Positions 1 to 8,545 are shown, numbered from the stretch's first letter. The stretch is DNA of 13,110 nucleotides from Phascolarctobacterium sp. (GCA_024405645.1 JAKSOJ010000017.1:1-13110); one strand, 5' to 3'. Notes: generated from the sequence alone by a model not told the origin. Numbers and translations: made by a program.

Positions 1-1499
<1,499 letters not shown>

Positions 1500-1519
1500 T
1501 ATTTTCATAGGTTTTACTG

Positions 1520-1553
1520 GGCTCTCAGAGAAATCTGGGAGCCTTTGTTATTT
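1520..1553 (+). terminator. Rho-independent terminator after lysS
   Basis: A 9-bp stem (GGCTCTCAG at 1520-1528 with CTGGGAGCC at 1535-1543, one T-G pair) has a 6-base loop and is followed by TTTGTTATTT. It lies 20 bases past the lysS stop and separates lysS from the next transcription unit. Confidence 0.88.
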
Positions 1554-1580
1554 ATAATTATATGCATAAGAATTCTTTGC

Positions 1581-1609
1581 TTGTATCAAATTTGTCAAAA
1601 TGCTAAAAT
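1581..1609 (+). promoter_or_regulatory. Probable sigma-70 promoter for the mscS-trxB-trxA unit
   Basis: TTGTAT at 1581-1586 is separated by 17 bases from TAAAAT at 1604-1609, which is preceded by TGC, an extended -10 element. It sits after the lysS terminator and about 40 bases before the start codon at 1648. A second possible -10 (TATAGT, 1613-1618) has a poorer spacing to TTGTCA at 1592-1597. Confidence 0.55.
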
Positions 1610-1647
1610 TATTATAGTTAGAATAGTTGGAAATTTAAGGAGGAATT

Positions 1648-2721
1648 ATGGAACAGTTTTTGGCTCCTGAAGTACAAGAGATTCTGAGACCATGGTATCC
1701 GTCTGTTGGAATAGCATTATTTTGGTTTATAGTTTATTTGTCGTATAAAAGATTGGCTTTATGGTTTTTTAGAGGCACTAGTGGATATTTTGAATTTAAT
1801 ATTGGCACAAGGATGCTAGCCGCATGTGAAAAATATATAGATCGCCTTATATTTTTGATTGGTTTTTATTACACTTTAAAGATGGTTCCCCATGAATGGA
1901 CCAAGGACTTAGGATTTATTCGAAGCTTGTTTGGAACGCTTGGCTGGATTTGTGTTTTTTGCGCTTCTTTAAAAGCTGTTAATGTAATCAAGCCTTTTTT
2001 TGTTAAGGTGTTAGGAGAGAAAGGTGTAAGTGCGAATGATTCGTTAGCAAATATTATTGGTGGCGTAGTGCGTATTGCCTTTGGTGTAATGTGTATTTGC
2101 TTGATTGCTAAAGAGTGGAATTTCGATATTATTGGCTTTATGGCTTCCGTAAGTGTTCTTTCTGTGGCAGTTGCGTATGCAGGCAAGGATGCTTTGGCTA
2201 ATGTATTTGGTGGACTTATCATTATTGTAGACAAATCTTTCTTAGTGGGTGATTGGATTAGCGTTAATGGTGTAGAAGGCATAGTAGAGAAAATAACTTT
2301 CCGTTGTACTTATGTTAGAACATTTCCTCAAGAGCTTGTTGTCGTCCCAAACAACTTGCTTATCAATACGCCTATTACCAATTATTCCAAGAGAGGTAAA
2401 CGTCGCATTGATATGACTATAGGGTTAACTTATAGTACAACAAAAGAGCAAATGACGAATTTTATTACTTCTGTTAGAGAATATTTGCTATCTAATGACA
2501 AACTAATACATGATGATGTGCGTGTTAATTTTACAAATTATAATGATTCAAGTCTGGATGTAAGCATTACGTGCTATACAACCGAAAAATACGTGGCTGC
2601 TGCGGATTATTTAAATGTTTTAAGTGAAATTAATTTGGCACTTATGGATATTGTTGATGAATGTGGCGTATCCTGTGCATTCCCAACTAGAAGCGTTTAT
2701 TTGGAGAATTTGCAAAAATGA
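1648..2721 (+). CDS. MscS-family mechanosensitive ion channel protein
   Basis: Predicted inner-membrane channel of the small-conductance mechanosensitive family, which opens under membrane tension and releases solutes during osmotic down-shock. The 357 residues show about five hydrophobic segments (roughly 20-33, 66-80, 94-111, 137-154 and 160-194). The last is rich in Gly/Ala/Ser and matches the pore-lining helix (SVSVLSVAVAYAGKDALANV), followed by FLVGDWI, which leads into the cytoplasmic beta domain, and then VVVPNNLLINTPITNYS, the family's typical VPN segment. E. coli MscS has three helices, so this is one of the longer variants with extra N-terminal helices. The start is set by TAAGGAGG at 1636-1643, four bases before ATG. 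The stop overlaps the next start as ATGA, so translation is probably coupled to the thioredoxin reductase gene. Codon use is more AT-rich (ATA, AGA) than in lysS, consistent with low expression. Family assignment is firm; conductance and ion preference cannot be read. Confidence 0.9.
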   Translation: MEQFLAPEVQEILRPWYPSVGIALFWFIVYLSYKRLALWFFRGTSGYFEFNIGTRMLAACEKYIDRLIFLIGFYYTLKMVPHEWTKDLGFIRSLFGTLGWICVFCASLKAVNVIKPFFVKVLGEKGVSANDSLANIIGGVVRIAFGVMCICLIAKEWNFDIIGFMASVSVLSVAVAYAGKDALANVFGGLIIIVDKSFLVGDWISVNGVEGIVEKITFRCTYVRTFPQELVVVPNNLLINTPITNYSKRGKRRIDMTIGLTYSTTKEQMTNFITSVREYLLSNDKLIHDDVRVNFTNYNDSSLDVSITCYTTEKYVAAADYLNVLSEINLALMDIVDECGVSCAFPTRSVYLENLQK

Positions 2722-3566
2722 ATGATGTTGTAATAATTGGTGGAGGACCGGCAGGTGTTAGCGCTGCTATTTATGTTGCTCGTGCTGGCTTAAAGCCTAT
2801 AATTATTGAAAATGGAGCAAATGCTCTGGGAAAAGCTCATCTTATCCAAAACTATTATGGTCTAACTTTGAGTGGTCCTGAAATGTATAATCATGGATTA
2901 AAGCAGGCTGCGGAGTTGGGCATAGAAACTATTCATGCTGAGGTTGTTGGTGCTGAATGGGCAATTAATTTTAATATTCAGCTAGCAGGCAGAGAAGAAC
3001 CATTGTCTTGCAAGGCATTGATTCTTGCTACGGGTACTCAGCCTACAAGTGTCAATATTCCTGGAGTTAAAGAATTTGAAGGTAGGGGAGTTAGCTATTG
3101 CGCTGTATGTGATGGATTCTTTTTCCGTGGGAAAAAGGTTGCTGTCTTAGGAAATGGTGCTTATGCTTTACACGAAGCTGAGTATTTGAAAAATCTTGCG
3201 GACGTAGTTCTTTTGACCAACGGTATGGAGGTTCCTAAAACAAATATCACGGTTGTTGATAAGAGAATTATTGGTCTGAATGGAGGGTTTGGTCTACAAT
3301 CTATTCAGTTCGAGGATTCTACAACTTTAGATATCGATGGACTTTTTGTTGCATTAGGTACAGCTGGCTCGTCTAGTCTTGCTTTAAAGCTTGGCGCAAT
3401 GCAAGAAGGGCGTTATATTAAAATTGATGAGCATGGTGCAACGAATGTTCCAGGCTTGTTTGCTGCTGGTGATTGTACTGGTGGTTTGTTGCAGGTTGCA
3501 AAAGCTGTGTATGAAGGTGCGGAAGCTGGTCTTTCCGCTGTTAAATATGTTAAAGCGAATGCGTAA
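2718..3566 (+). CDS. trxB: Thioredoxin reductase-like flavoprotein, probably ferredoxin-linked (FFTR type)
   Basis: Two-domain flavin disulfide reductase expected to reduce the thioredoxin encoded just downstream. In its 282 residues I see the FAD dinucleotide motif GGGPAG (8-13), the redox-active CAVCD (128-132), and the C-terminal FAD motif FAAGDCTGG (248-256). Ordinary NADPH-dependent TrxB (about 310-320 residues) has GGGxxAxEEA and then HRRxxxR, which grips the NADPH 2'-phosphate. Here the first is altered to GNGAYALHEA (145-154) and the second is absent: the next segment reads VVLLTNGMEVP. Short enzymes of this kind, without pyridine-nucleotide motifs, are known in clostridia as ferredoxin-dependent flavin thioredoxin reductases. 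Use of ferredoxin here is therefore a family-based inference. The gene overlaps the channel gene by 4 bp (ATGA) and is followed 11 bp later by thioredoxin, whose SD contains this gene's stop codon. An NADPH-using enzyme with an unusual binding site remains possible. Confidence 0.88.
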   Translation: MNDVVIIGGGPAGVSAAIYVARAGLKPIIIENGANALGKAHLIQNYYGLTLSGPEMYNHGLKQAAELGIETIHAEVVGAEWAINFNIQLAGREEPLSCKALILATGTQPTSVNIPGVKEFEGRGVSYCAVCDGFFFRGKKVAVLGNGAYALHEAEYLKNLADVVLLTNGMEVPKTNITVVDKRIIGLNGGFGLQSIQFEDSTTLDIDGLFVALGTAGSSSLALKLGAMQEGRYIKIDEHGATNVPGLFAAGDCTGGLLQVAKAVYEGAEAGLSAVKYVKANA

Positions 3567-3577
3567 GGAGGTATAAA

Positions 3578-3880
3578 ATGTTAGAAATTACTCAAGAAAA
3601 TTTCGCTAAAGAAGTACTAGAATCTAAAACTACTGTGTTGGTTGACTTTTGGGCTCCCTGGTGTGGTCCGTGCCGTATGCAAGGTCCAATTGTTGAAGAA
3701 TTTGCTAAAGAACATCCAGAAGTAAAGGTTGCCAAATGCAATGTTGATGAAAACATGGAACTTGCTCAACAATTTAGAATTATGAGTATTCCTAGCCTTA
3801 TGGTTTTCAAAGATGGGAAATTAGCAAAATCCGTAATTGGTTTGCATGACAAAAAAGCCCTCGCTTCTTTGGTTAAATAA
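3578..3880 (+). CDS. trxA: Thioredoxin
   Basis: Cytoplasmic dithiol-disulfide oxidoreductase that reduces protein disulfides and donates electrons to enzymes such as ribonucleotide reductase. The 100 residues are normal family length. The active site WCGPC lies at 28-32 after VLVDFWAP, and the conserved cis-proline at 72 is in SIPSLMVFKDGK, as expected for the fold. An additional cysteine at 54 is outside the active site. The start is fixed by TAAGGAGG at 3564-3571, seven bases before ATG; this SD begins with the stop codon of the upstream reductase gene, so the two are almost certainly translated from one message and act as a redox pair. A strong terminator follows. The identification is secure. 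This may not be the only thioredoxin in the genome. Confidence 0.97.
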   Translation: MLEITQENFAKEVLESKTTVLVDFWAPWCGPCRMQGPIVEEFAKEHPEVKVAKCNVDENMELAQQFRIMSIPSLMVFKDGKLAKSVIGLHDKKALASLVK

Positions 3881-3895
3881 AACTATATTTTTTAT

Positions 3896-3932
3896 GACCC
3901 AGATAAGAAATTATTTGGGTCTTTTTTATTTT
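3896..3932 (+). terminator. Strong Rho-independent terminator after trxA
   Basis: An 11-bp stem (GACCCAGATAA at 3896-3906 with TTATTTGGGTC at 3911-3921, one G-T pair) closes a GAAA tetraloop and runs directly into TTTTTTATTTT. It ends the channel-reductase-thioredoxin unit. Confidence 0.94.
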
Positions 3933-3986
3933 CTGAAAAATTTATAAAATCGACATAAATTTGACAAAAGTGGGTGTTACAATAAC

Positions 3987-4015
3987 TTTACCATAAGGAA
4001 ATCGTGGTATATAAT
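3987..4015 (+). promoter_or_regulatory. Probable promoter with internal dyad for the macAB-like operon
   Basis: TTTACC at 3987-3992, 17 bases, then a perfect TATAAT at 4010-4015. A 21-bp dyad, TACCA-N11-TGGTA (3989-4009), overlaps the -35 box and fills the spacer, a typical repressor or MerR/LysR-like operator position. A separate TTGACA at 3961-3966 has no good -10 at the right distance. The transcript would begin near 4021, leaving a leader of about 60 bases. Confidence 0.55.
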
Positions 4016-4080
4016 ATTTGTGTATATGTAAAAAACGGGGCTTTTAGGCCACTATTTACTCGTAAAAGAGGGATGAAATT

Positions 4081-5166
4081 ATGATGGATTTTGTAAAGAA
4101 AAACAAATATGTCATTGCCTTCTGCGTACTGCTTTTAGCTGGTGGTGTGGGGGGATATAAATATTATCAAAGCACTAAAGCAAAGAATGCTGTTACCGTT
4201 CGTACTGGTGTGGTTGAATATGGCACTATTAGAGATTCCGTATCTGCAACTGGTAGCTTAAAGGCTATCGACAATGTTGATATCAGCTCCAAAATTACAG
4301 GTCGTATCGTTGAAGTTAATGTTAAAGAAAATGATCATGTAACTGCTGGTCAATTGCTTCTGCGTTTGGACGATTCTGCATTATTGGCAACAGAAAATCA
4401 ACGTAAGGCAACCTATGATGAAGCTGCAAGAACATTAAGCCGTTACCAAGAATTGGTTAATCGTGGTGCTATTGCTCAATCCACCTACGATACCGCTTAT
4501 ATGAACTATCAAGTGGCTTTGGCAAACTACGAGCAAGCAGTTTCTAATCGTAAGGATACCGAAATCTATTCTCCTATCGATGGTTATGTAATTGGTAAAC
4601 CGACTCCTGTTGGTCAAACCATTAGCTCCGGTATTTCTAGCCCGCAAGTAATTATGTCCATCGCAAATTTGGACAAAATGCAAATCGAAGCTTTGGTCGA
4701 TGAATCCGATATTGGTAATGTTAAATTAGGCCAAAAGGTTGAATTTACCGTTGATGCTTATCCAGAAGAAACATTTACAGGTGTAGTTAGCCTTATTTCT
4801 AAGAGTGCAACTACTACCAATAACGTAATTTACTATAAAACCTATGTTGATGTAGACGATTCTAAAAACAAGCTGTTCCCAACAATGACCGCTCGTGCAG
4901 AAATTATTCTTAAACAAAGTGGCGAGACTTTGATGATTCCTGCTAACTGTGTACAACGAGATGAAAAGAAGAAACCCTTCGTTCAAAAATATGACGCAGC
5001 TACTAAGTCTGGCGGAGAAAAGATTTATGTTGAACTTGGCATGAACGGGGACGACATGGTCGAAATTAAGAGTGGCAATGTTAAGAAGGGTGATAAGATT
5101 ATTGTGAAACCTTCTACCAAAGCTGTAATGAATGGCAATAAGGGTATGTTTGGCGGACCTCGTTAA
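4081..5166 (+). CDS. macA: Efflux periplasmic adaptor subunit (HlyD/MacA family)
   Basis: Membrane-anchored adaptor that would join the inner-membrane ABC transporter encoded next to an outer-membrane channel. The 361 residues start with a short basic stretch and one hydrophobic segment (about 10-26) that acts as an uncleaved anchor. Then come the first half of a lipoyl-like domain (VDISSKITGRIVEVNVKEND), a short coiled-coil hairpin (about 100-160, rich in Gln, Ala, Glu), the second lipoyl half (IYSPIDGYVIGKPTPVGQ), and beta-barrel and membrane-proximal domains. The short hairpin fits MacA rather than long-hairpin HlyD proteins. Two adjacent ATG codons (4081, 4084) could serve as start; an AGAGGG-like SD at 4067-4072 favours the first. 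The gene lies 36 bp before the ATPase gene. No lipobox is seen. Substrate is unknown, and no TolC-like gene is in the window, so the symbol marks family resemblance only. Confidence 0.87.
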   Translation: MMDFVKKNKYVIAFCVLLLAGGVGGYKYYQSTKAKNAVTVRTGVVEYGTIRDSVSATGSLKAIDNVDISSKITGRIVEVNVKENDHVTAGQLLLRLDDSALLATENQRKATYDEAARTLSRYQELVNRGAIAQSTYDTAYMNYQVALANYEQAVSNRKDTEIYSPIDGYVIGKPTPVGQTISSGISSPQVIMSIANLDKMQIEALVDESDIGNVKLGQKVEFTVDAYPEETFTGVVSLISKSATTTNNVIYYKTYVDVDDSKNKLFPTMTARAEIILKQSGETLMIPANCVQRDEKKKPFVQKYDAATKSGGEKIYVELGMNGDDMVEIKSGNVKKGDKIIVKPSTKAVMNGNKGMFGGPR

Positions 5167-5202
5167 ACAAAGTAAATCTATCGTGATTAAAAGGAGCGAA
5201 AA

Positions 5203-5898
5203 ATGGCAGAAGTTATTCGCTTAGAAGATATAATGAAAACCTATATTATGGGTGATAGTACAGTGCATGCATTGAACCATGTTGATGTTTCCATTGGCGT
5301 TGGTGAATTTGTTGCAATTATGGGACCGTCCGGTTCTGGTAAATCAACCATGATGAATATACTGGGTTGCTTGGACAGACCTACAAGTGGTAAGTACTTT
5401 TTGGATGGCAGAGATGTTGCTGGTCTTAACGATGATGAGTTGGCTCACACTCGTAATGCCAAGATCGGTTTCGTTTTCCAAAACTTTAACCTTCTTCCTA
5501 AATTATCTGCACAATCCAATGTAGCTTTACCTTTGGTATACGCAGGTGTGCCCGAAGAAGAACGCATGGAAAGAGCTAGAAAAGCACTGGAGGCTGTAGG
5601 TCTTGGACAGAGACTGGAACACAAGCCGAACGAAATGTCCGGTGGTCAACGTCAACGTGTGGCAATTGCTCGTGCTTTGGTAAATAATCCAGCAATCGTT
5701 ATGGCCGATGAACCGACTGGTAACTTGGATACCAAATCCAGTTATGAGATTATGGATATCTTTAAAGCCCTTAATGATATGGGAAAAACTATTGTTATGG
5801 TAACACATGAACCTGATATTGGTGAGCAAACTAAACGTATTCTCGTTATGAGAGATGGTAAGCTCACAAGTGACGAGGCGGTGTTAAAAAATGTTTAA
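5203..5898 (+). CDS. macB: ABC transporter ATP-binding protein (MacB/LolD type)
   Basis: Cytoplasmic ATPase that drives the permease encoded immediately downstream. The 231 residues contain Walker A GPSGSGKST (41-49), Q-loop Gln93, signature MSGGQRQR (145-152), Walker B IVMADE (165-170) followed by the D-loop region PTGNLD, and switch His202 in VTHEPD. These, and the size, match the LolD/MacB ATPase group that works with FtsX-like permeases. In E. coli MacB this domain is fused to the permease; here it is a separate polypeptide, as is common in Firmicutes. AAGGAG at 5191-5196 sets the ATG at 5203. The 3' end overlaps the permease start by 8 bp, which indicates coupled translation and a 2:2 complex. 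The family call is firm; the transported compound cannot be told from the ATPase. Confidence 0.95.
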   Translation: MAEVIRLEDIMKTYIMGDSTVHALNHVDVSIGVGEFVAIMGPSGSGKSTMMNILGCLDRPTSGKYFLDGRDVAGLNDDELAHTRNAKIGFVFQNFNLLPKLSAQSNVALPLVYAGVPEEERMERARKALEAVGLGQRLEHKPNEMSGGQRQRVAIARALVNNPAIVMADEPTGNLDTKSSYEIMDIFKALNDMGKTIVMVTHEPDIGEQTKRILVMRDGKLTSDEAVLKNV

Positions 5899-7108
5899 TG
5901 AATCTATAAAAATGGCAATCGAAGGTATGCTTGGCAATAAAATGCGTACACTTTTAACCTTGCTGGGTATTATTATCGGCGTTGGTGCAGTTATTGCCAT
6001 GGTAAGCTTGGGCTTTGGCGTAAAGGAGCAAGTTAAGAATAATATTTCCAGACTTGGTTCTAATCTTTTGATTGTAACCTCCGGTGGTCGTACTGCGACT
6101 GGTCAAAGAATTCAAGCTGGTGAAGGTGCAAAGCTTACTTATGACGATGCGAAAGCTATCGAGAAGAATGTAGATAATATTCTCTATGTTGCTCCATTAG
6201 TTTCTAGAACCTATCAAATCGTCAATGGTAACCAAAACTGGACTAGCTCCGTTCAAGGTTCCACTCCGAATATTATTGATATTCAAGACTACACCATCGA
6301 ACTTGGTCGCAATATGAATGATCGTGATATTAATACTCGTGATCGCGTTTGTGTAATAGGCAAGACTCTTGTTGATAATTTGTTCCCTGATGGATCTTCT
6401 CCTATTGGTCAATCCATTCGTATTAATAAGGCACCGTTTAAAATTATCGGCACCTTGAAAGAAAAAGGTCAATCTGCAAATGGCCAGGACCAAGACGATG
6501 TGGTATTTGTTCCTCTGACAACTGCTATGAATCGCATGATGGGTCTTACTTCCGTACAACGTATCAACATCCAAGCCAAGAACGAAAACGTTATTGATCT
6601 TGTTCAAGCAGACGTTGAAGATGTTCTTAGACAACGTCATAAAATTAAAGAGGGTGGGGATGACGATTTTACAGTTCGTAATCTATCTGCTCTGATGGAT
6701 ACCATGATGGAAACTGCAAATACTATTACTATGCTTTTGGGTTGCATTGCTGCAATCTCTTTAGTTGTAGGCGGTATCGGTATTATGAACATCATGTTGG
6801 TATCCGTAACCGAAAGAACTAGAGAAATCGGTATTCGTAAAGCGCTGGGTGCTACCTATGACAACATTCTCCTTCAATTCTTGATTGAATCCATGGTAAT
6901 AGGTATTGTTGGTGGTTTCTTTGGTGTTGTGTTAGGTGTAGGCGCAAGCTATGCAATCAGCATTTTTGCTGGTTGGAATACTGTTATCTCTATTCCGACA
7001 ATTGTCATTGCAGTTGTATTCTCGGTTGGCATAGGTTTGTTCTTTGGTATTTACCCAGCCCGCAAAGCAGCGCTGCTTGATCCTATTGAAGCACTGCGTT
7101 ATGAATAA
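5891..7108 (+). CDS. macB: ABC transporter permease (MacB/FtsX type)
   Basis: Inner-membrane permease of the mechanotransmission (type VII) ABC group, which moves substrates already in the periplasm or outer leaflet by long-range conformational change rather than classic alternating access. The 405 residues show TM1 at about 20-42, a large extracytoplasmic domain (about 45-270), and three further helices (about 278-302, 327-352, 368-392). Typical family segments are GIIIGVGAVIAM, GGIGIMNIMLVSVTERTREIGIRKA, in which the charged stretch contacts the ATPase, and the C-terminal IYPARKAALLDPIEALRYE. The start overlaps the ATPase gene by 8 bp. With the upstream adaptor it forms a MacA-MacB pair with ATPase and permease split into two genes. 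Likely substrates in this family are peptides, macrolides or envelope lipids, and none can be preferred here. Confidence 0.94.
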   Translation: MFNESIKMAIEGMLGNKMRTLLTLLGIIIGVGAVIAMVSLGFGVKEQVKNNISRLGSNLLIVTSGGRTATGQRIQAGEGAKLTYDDAKAIEKNVDNILYVAPLVSRTYQIVNGNQNWTSSVQGSTPNIIDIQDYTIELGRNMNDRDINTRDRVCVIGKTLVDNLFPDGSSPIGQSIRINKAPFKIIGTLKEKGQSANGQDQDDVVFVPLTTAMNRMMGLTSVQRINIQAKNENVIDLVQADVEDVLRQRHKIKEGGDDDFTVRNLSALMDTMMETANTITMLLGCIAAISLVVGGIGIMNIMLVSVTERTREIGIRKALGATYDNILLQFLIESMVIGIVGGFFGVVLGVGASYAISIFAGWNTVISIPTIVIAVVFSVGIGLFFGIYPARKAALLDPIEALRYE

Positions 7109-7117
7109 AGGATTTTT

Positions 7118-7291
7118 ATGAGCGAGTTAAAAAATAATAAAACTTCAATAGCTCAATTTGTTGAGGCCTTCTTGGAATATCTGAGGAGGCCTAAAACTGT
7201 TTTTGATTTAAAGGACAGAACTAGAGCTTTAATTATATTCGGAGTAATAATTTATATTTTACAAAAGGTTGTGGAAATCTTTGCGAATTGA
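7118..7291 (+). CDS. Small single-pass membrane protein, 57 aa, function unknown
   Basis: I do not recognise this protein. The frame from ATG 7118 to TGA 7289-7291 encodes 57 residues: a polar N-terminal part (1-36, with the charged run RRPKTVFDLKDRTR) and one hydrophobic segment (about 37-49, ALIIFGVIIYILQ), ending KVVEIFAN. It begins 9 bp after the macB-like permease stop, preceded by AAAGGA at 7107-7112, five bases before ATG, so it is well placed to be the last gene of the export operon. Topology by the positive-inside rule would be N-terminus in the cytoplasm. It could be an accessory subunit of the ABC exporter or an unrelated small membrane protein. The nadD promoter overlaps its last codons and the region after it. 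Coding status rests on the SD, spacing and protein-like composition. Confidence 0.68.
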   Translation: MSELKNNKTSIAQFVEAFLEYLRRPKTVFDLKDRTRALIIFGVIIYILQKVVEIFAN

Positions 7292-7297
7292 TATAAT
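7269..7297 (+). promoter_or_regulatory. Probable promoter for the nadD operon
   Basis: A perfect TATAAT at 7292-7297 with a weak TTGTGG at 7269-7274, 17 bases upstream, lying across the end of the small membrane-protein gene. The start would be about 40 bases before the nadD start codon. A TTGACA at 7312-7317 lies too close to the ribosome binding site to be a -35 for nadD. Confidence 0.5.
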
Positions 7298-7345
7298 ATA
7301 TTGATACATTGTTGACATTCAGCAATTATTGGGAGGATATTTTTC

Positions 7346-7972
7346 GTGAAGCGACTTGGAATATTTGGGGGAACTTTTGACCCGATTCACATAGGCCATT
7401 TGGAAATTGCAAAGTCCATATATGAGCAGATGAATTTGGAACAAATTCTCTTTATACCTGCTTATGTTGCTCCTCACAAGGTTGGTCAGGATTTTGCTCC
7501 TGCTATGGACCGTTATAAAATGACTAAGCTTGCTGTGGATCCATATCCTCATTTTTCTGTGTCCTATTTGGAACTTATGCGTACTGGTGTGTCCTATACA
7601 TATGATACTTTGGTTGAATTGCGTAAAATCTATCCACAACACGAATTTTATTTCATCATTGGCGCAGATAGCGTTACTCAGCTTCATAGTTGGTATCGCA
7701 TTCAGGAGATGTTCGAAATGACAACTTTTGTCGGAGCAGAGCGCCCTGGATATGATAATACACAAATTCTGCAAGCAGTTAAGGATTTAGGACCAAGAGC
7801 AGAAGAAAAAATTATCCTTTTGGATACTCCTGAAAACCATATTTCTTCAACCATAATTCGTAATAGAATTCGTGCTGGAAAACATTTACATGACTTGGTT
7901 CCTGCGGTTGTTGAGAAATATATTTATGATCATAAATTGTATTTAGAAGGCAAGCAAAATGACATTAAATGA
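7346..7972 (+). CDS. nadD: Nicotinate-nucleotide adenylyltransferase
   Basis: Joins ATP and nicotinate mononucleotide to make deamido-NAD+ plus pyrophosphate, the penultimate common step of NAD+ synthesis, in the cytoplasm. The 208 residues are normal length. The nucleotidyltransferase motif GGTFDPIHIGH (8-18) carries the HxGH-type signature, and the second substrate motif ISSTIIR is at 166-172. IIGADSV in the middle also fits the family. The start codon is GTG at 7346, supported by GGGAGGA at 7331-7337 eight bases upstream and by the conserved KRLGIFGGTFDP beginning right after it. The gene overlaps yqeK by 14 bp. It is the first gene of a five-gene unit; nadD-yqeK adjacency is widespread in Firmicutes. 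Identification is secure. Confidence 0.97.
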   Translation: MKRLGIFGGTFDPIHIGHLEIAKSIYEQMNLEQILFIPAYVAPHKVGQDFAPAMDRYKMTKLAVDPYPHFSVSYLELMRTGVSYTYDTLVELRKIYPQHEFYFIIGADSVTQLHSWYRIQEMFEMTTFVGAERPGYDNTQILQAVKDLGPRAEEKIILLDTPENHISSTIIRNRIRAGKHLHDLVPAVVEKYIYDHKLYLEGKQNDIK

Positions 7973-8531
7973 GATGAAGAAGCTTCTGGAAGCAAGCATT
8001 CCAGGAAAAAGATTTAGACATTCCGTTGCCGTTTACGAAACTGCCTTGAAAATGGCAGAGTGTTTTGAATGTGATAAGGAAAAGGTTGCCATTGCAGCTC
8101 TTTTGCACGATTGTGGTCGTGAAGTTCCCACAAAGGAAAGCGTTGCTTGGGCTCAAGCACATGATTTTCCTGTAGATGAAATCGAAGCAAACCAACCGAT
8201 ACTTCTCCATTCTAAAATTGGCACTTACTTTGCCAAAGAGAAATACGGTATCGATGACATCGAAATTCTAGATGCAATTCGTTATCATACTACTGGTACA
8301 GATAATATGACTGACCTTGCCAAGATTGTGTTTCTGGCTGACATTATAGAGCCTAACAGAGACTATCCTGGGGTTGATGATTTACGCAAAGCTAGCTTTA
8401 AAAATTTAGACAAGGCCATGCTTATGGCTTACTCTAATACAACTACGTACTTGTTTGAAGAAGGACTTTTAGTTCATCCTAACTGTATAAAAGGTTATAA
8501 TGAACTAGTGCTGAAAGCTAAAAAGAAGTGA
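7959..8531 (+). CDS. yqeK: HD-domain dinucleotide hydrolase YqeK
   Basis: Metal-dependent HD-superfamily phosphohydrolase. YqeK proteins have been described as symmetrical Ap4A hydrolases that split diadenosine tetraphosphate into two ADP, which controls an alarmone-like nucleotide. The 190 residues show His21 in RFRHS, the HD pair His50-Asp51 in LLHDCGRE, a further His in LLHSKIG, another in YHTTG, and the late Asp in LADIIEPNR, together a complete metal-binding set. The start at 7959 lies inside the end of nadD (14-bp overlap), with AGAAGG at 7945-7950 as SD. An internal Met at residue 6 is a less likely start. Its place between nadD and the LCP gene is the usual Firmicute context. Family assignment is firm; the exact substrate is taken from studied relatives. 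Confidence 0.92.
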   Translation: MTLNEMKKLLEASIPGKRFRHSVAVYETALKMAECFECDKEKVAIAALLHDCGREVPTKESVAWAQAHDFPVDEIEANQPILLHSKIGTYFAKEKYGIDDIEILDAIRYHTTGTDNMTDLAKIVFLADIIEPNRDYPGVDDLRKASFKNLDKAMLMAYSNTTTYLFEEGLLVHPNCIKGYNELVLKAKKK

Positions 8532-8545
8532 TTAGGAGCTAAAGT

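Noticed and set aside
1562..1606. Short frame ATG 1562 in the lysS-mscS gap, 14 codons
   Set aside because: No ribosome binding site, overlaps the predicted promoter, and no leader-peptide features such as repeated codons.
1648..3566. AT-rich codon use of the channel and reductase genes as a sign of horizontal transfer
   Set aside because: The difference from lysS is modest and explained by expression level; there are no flanking repeats, integrases or tRNA genes.
4021..4080. Possible riboswitch in the macA leader
   Set aside because: The leader is only about 60 bases, with one short inverted repeat (TTTAC-TC-GTAAA, 4055-4066); no known riboswitch core is visible.
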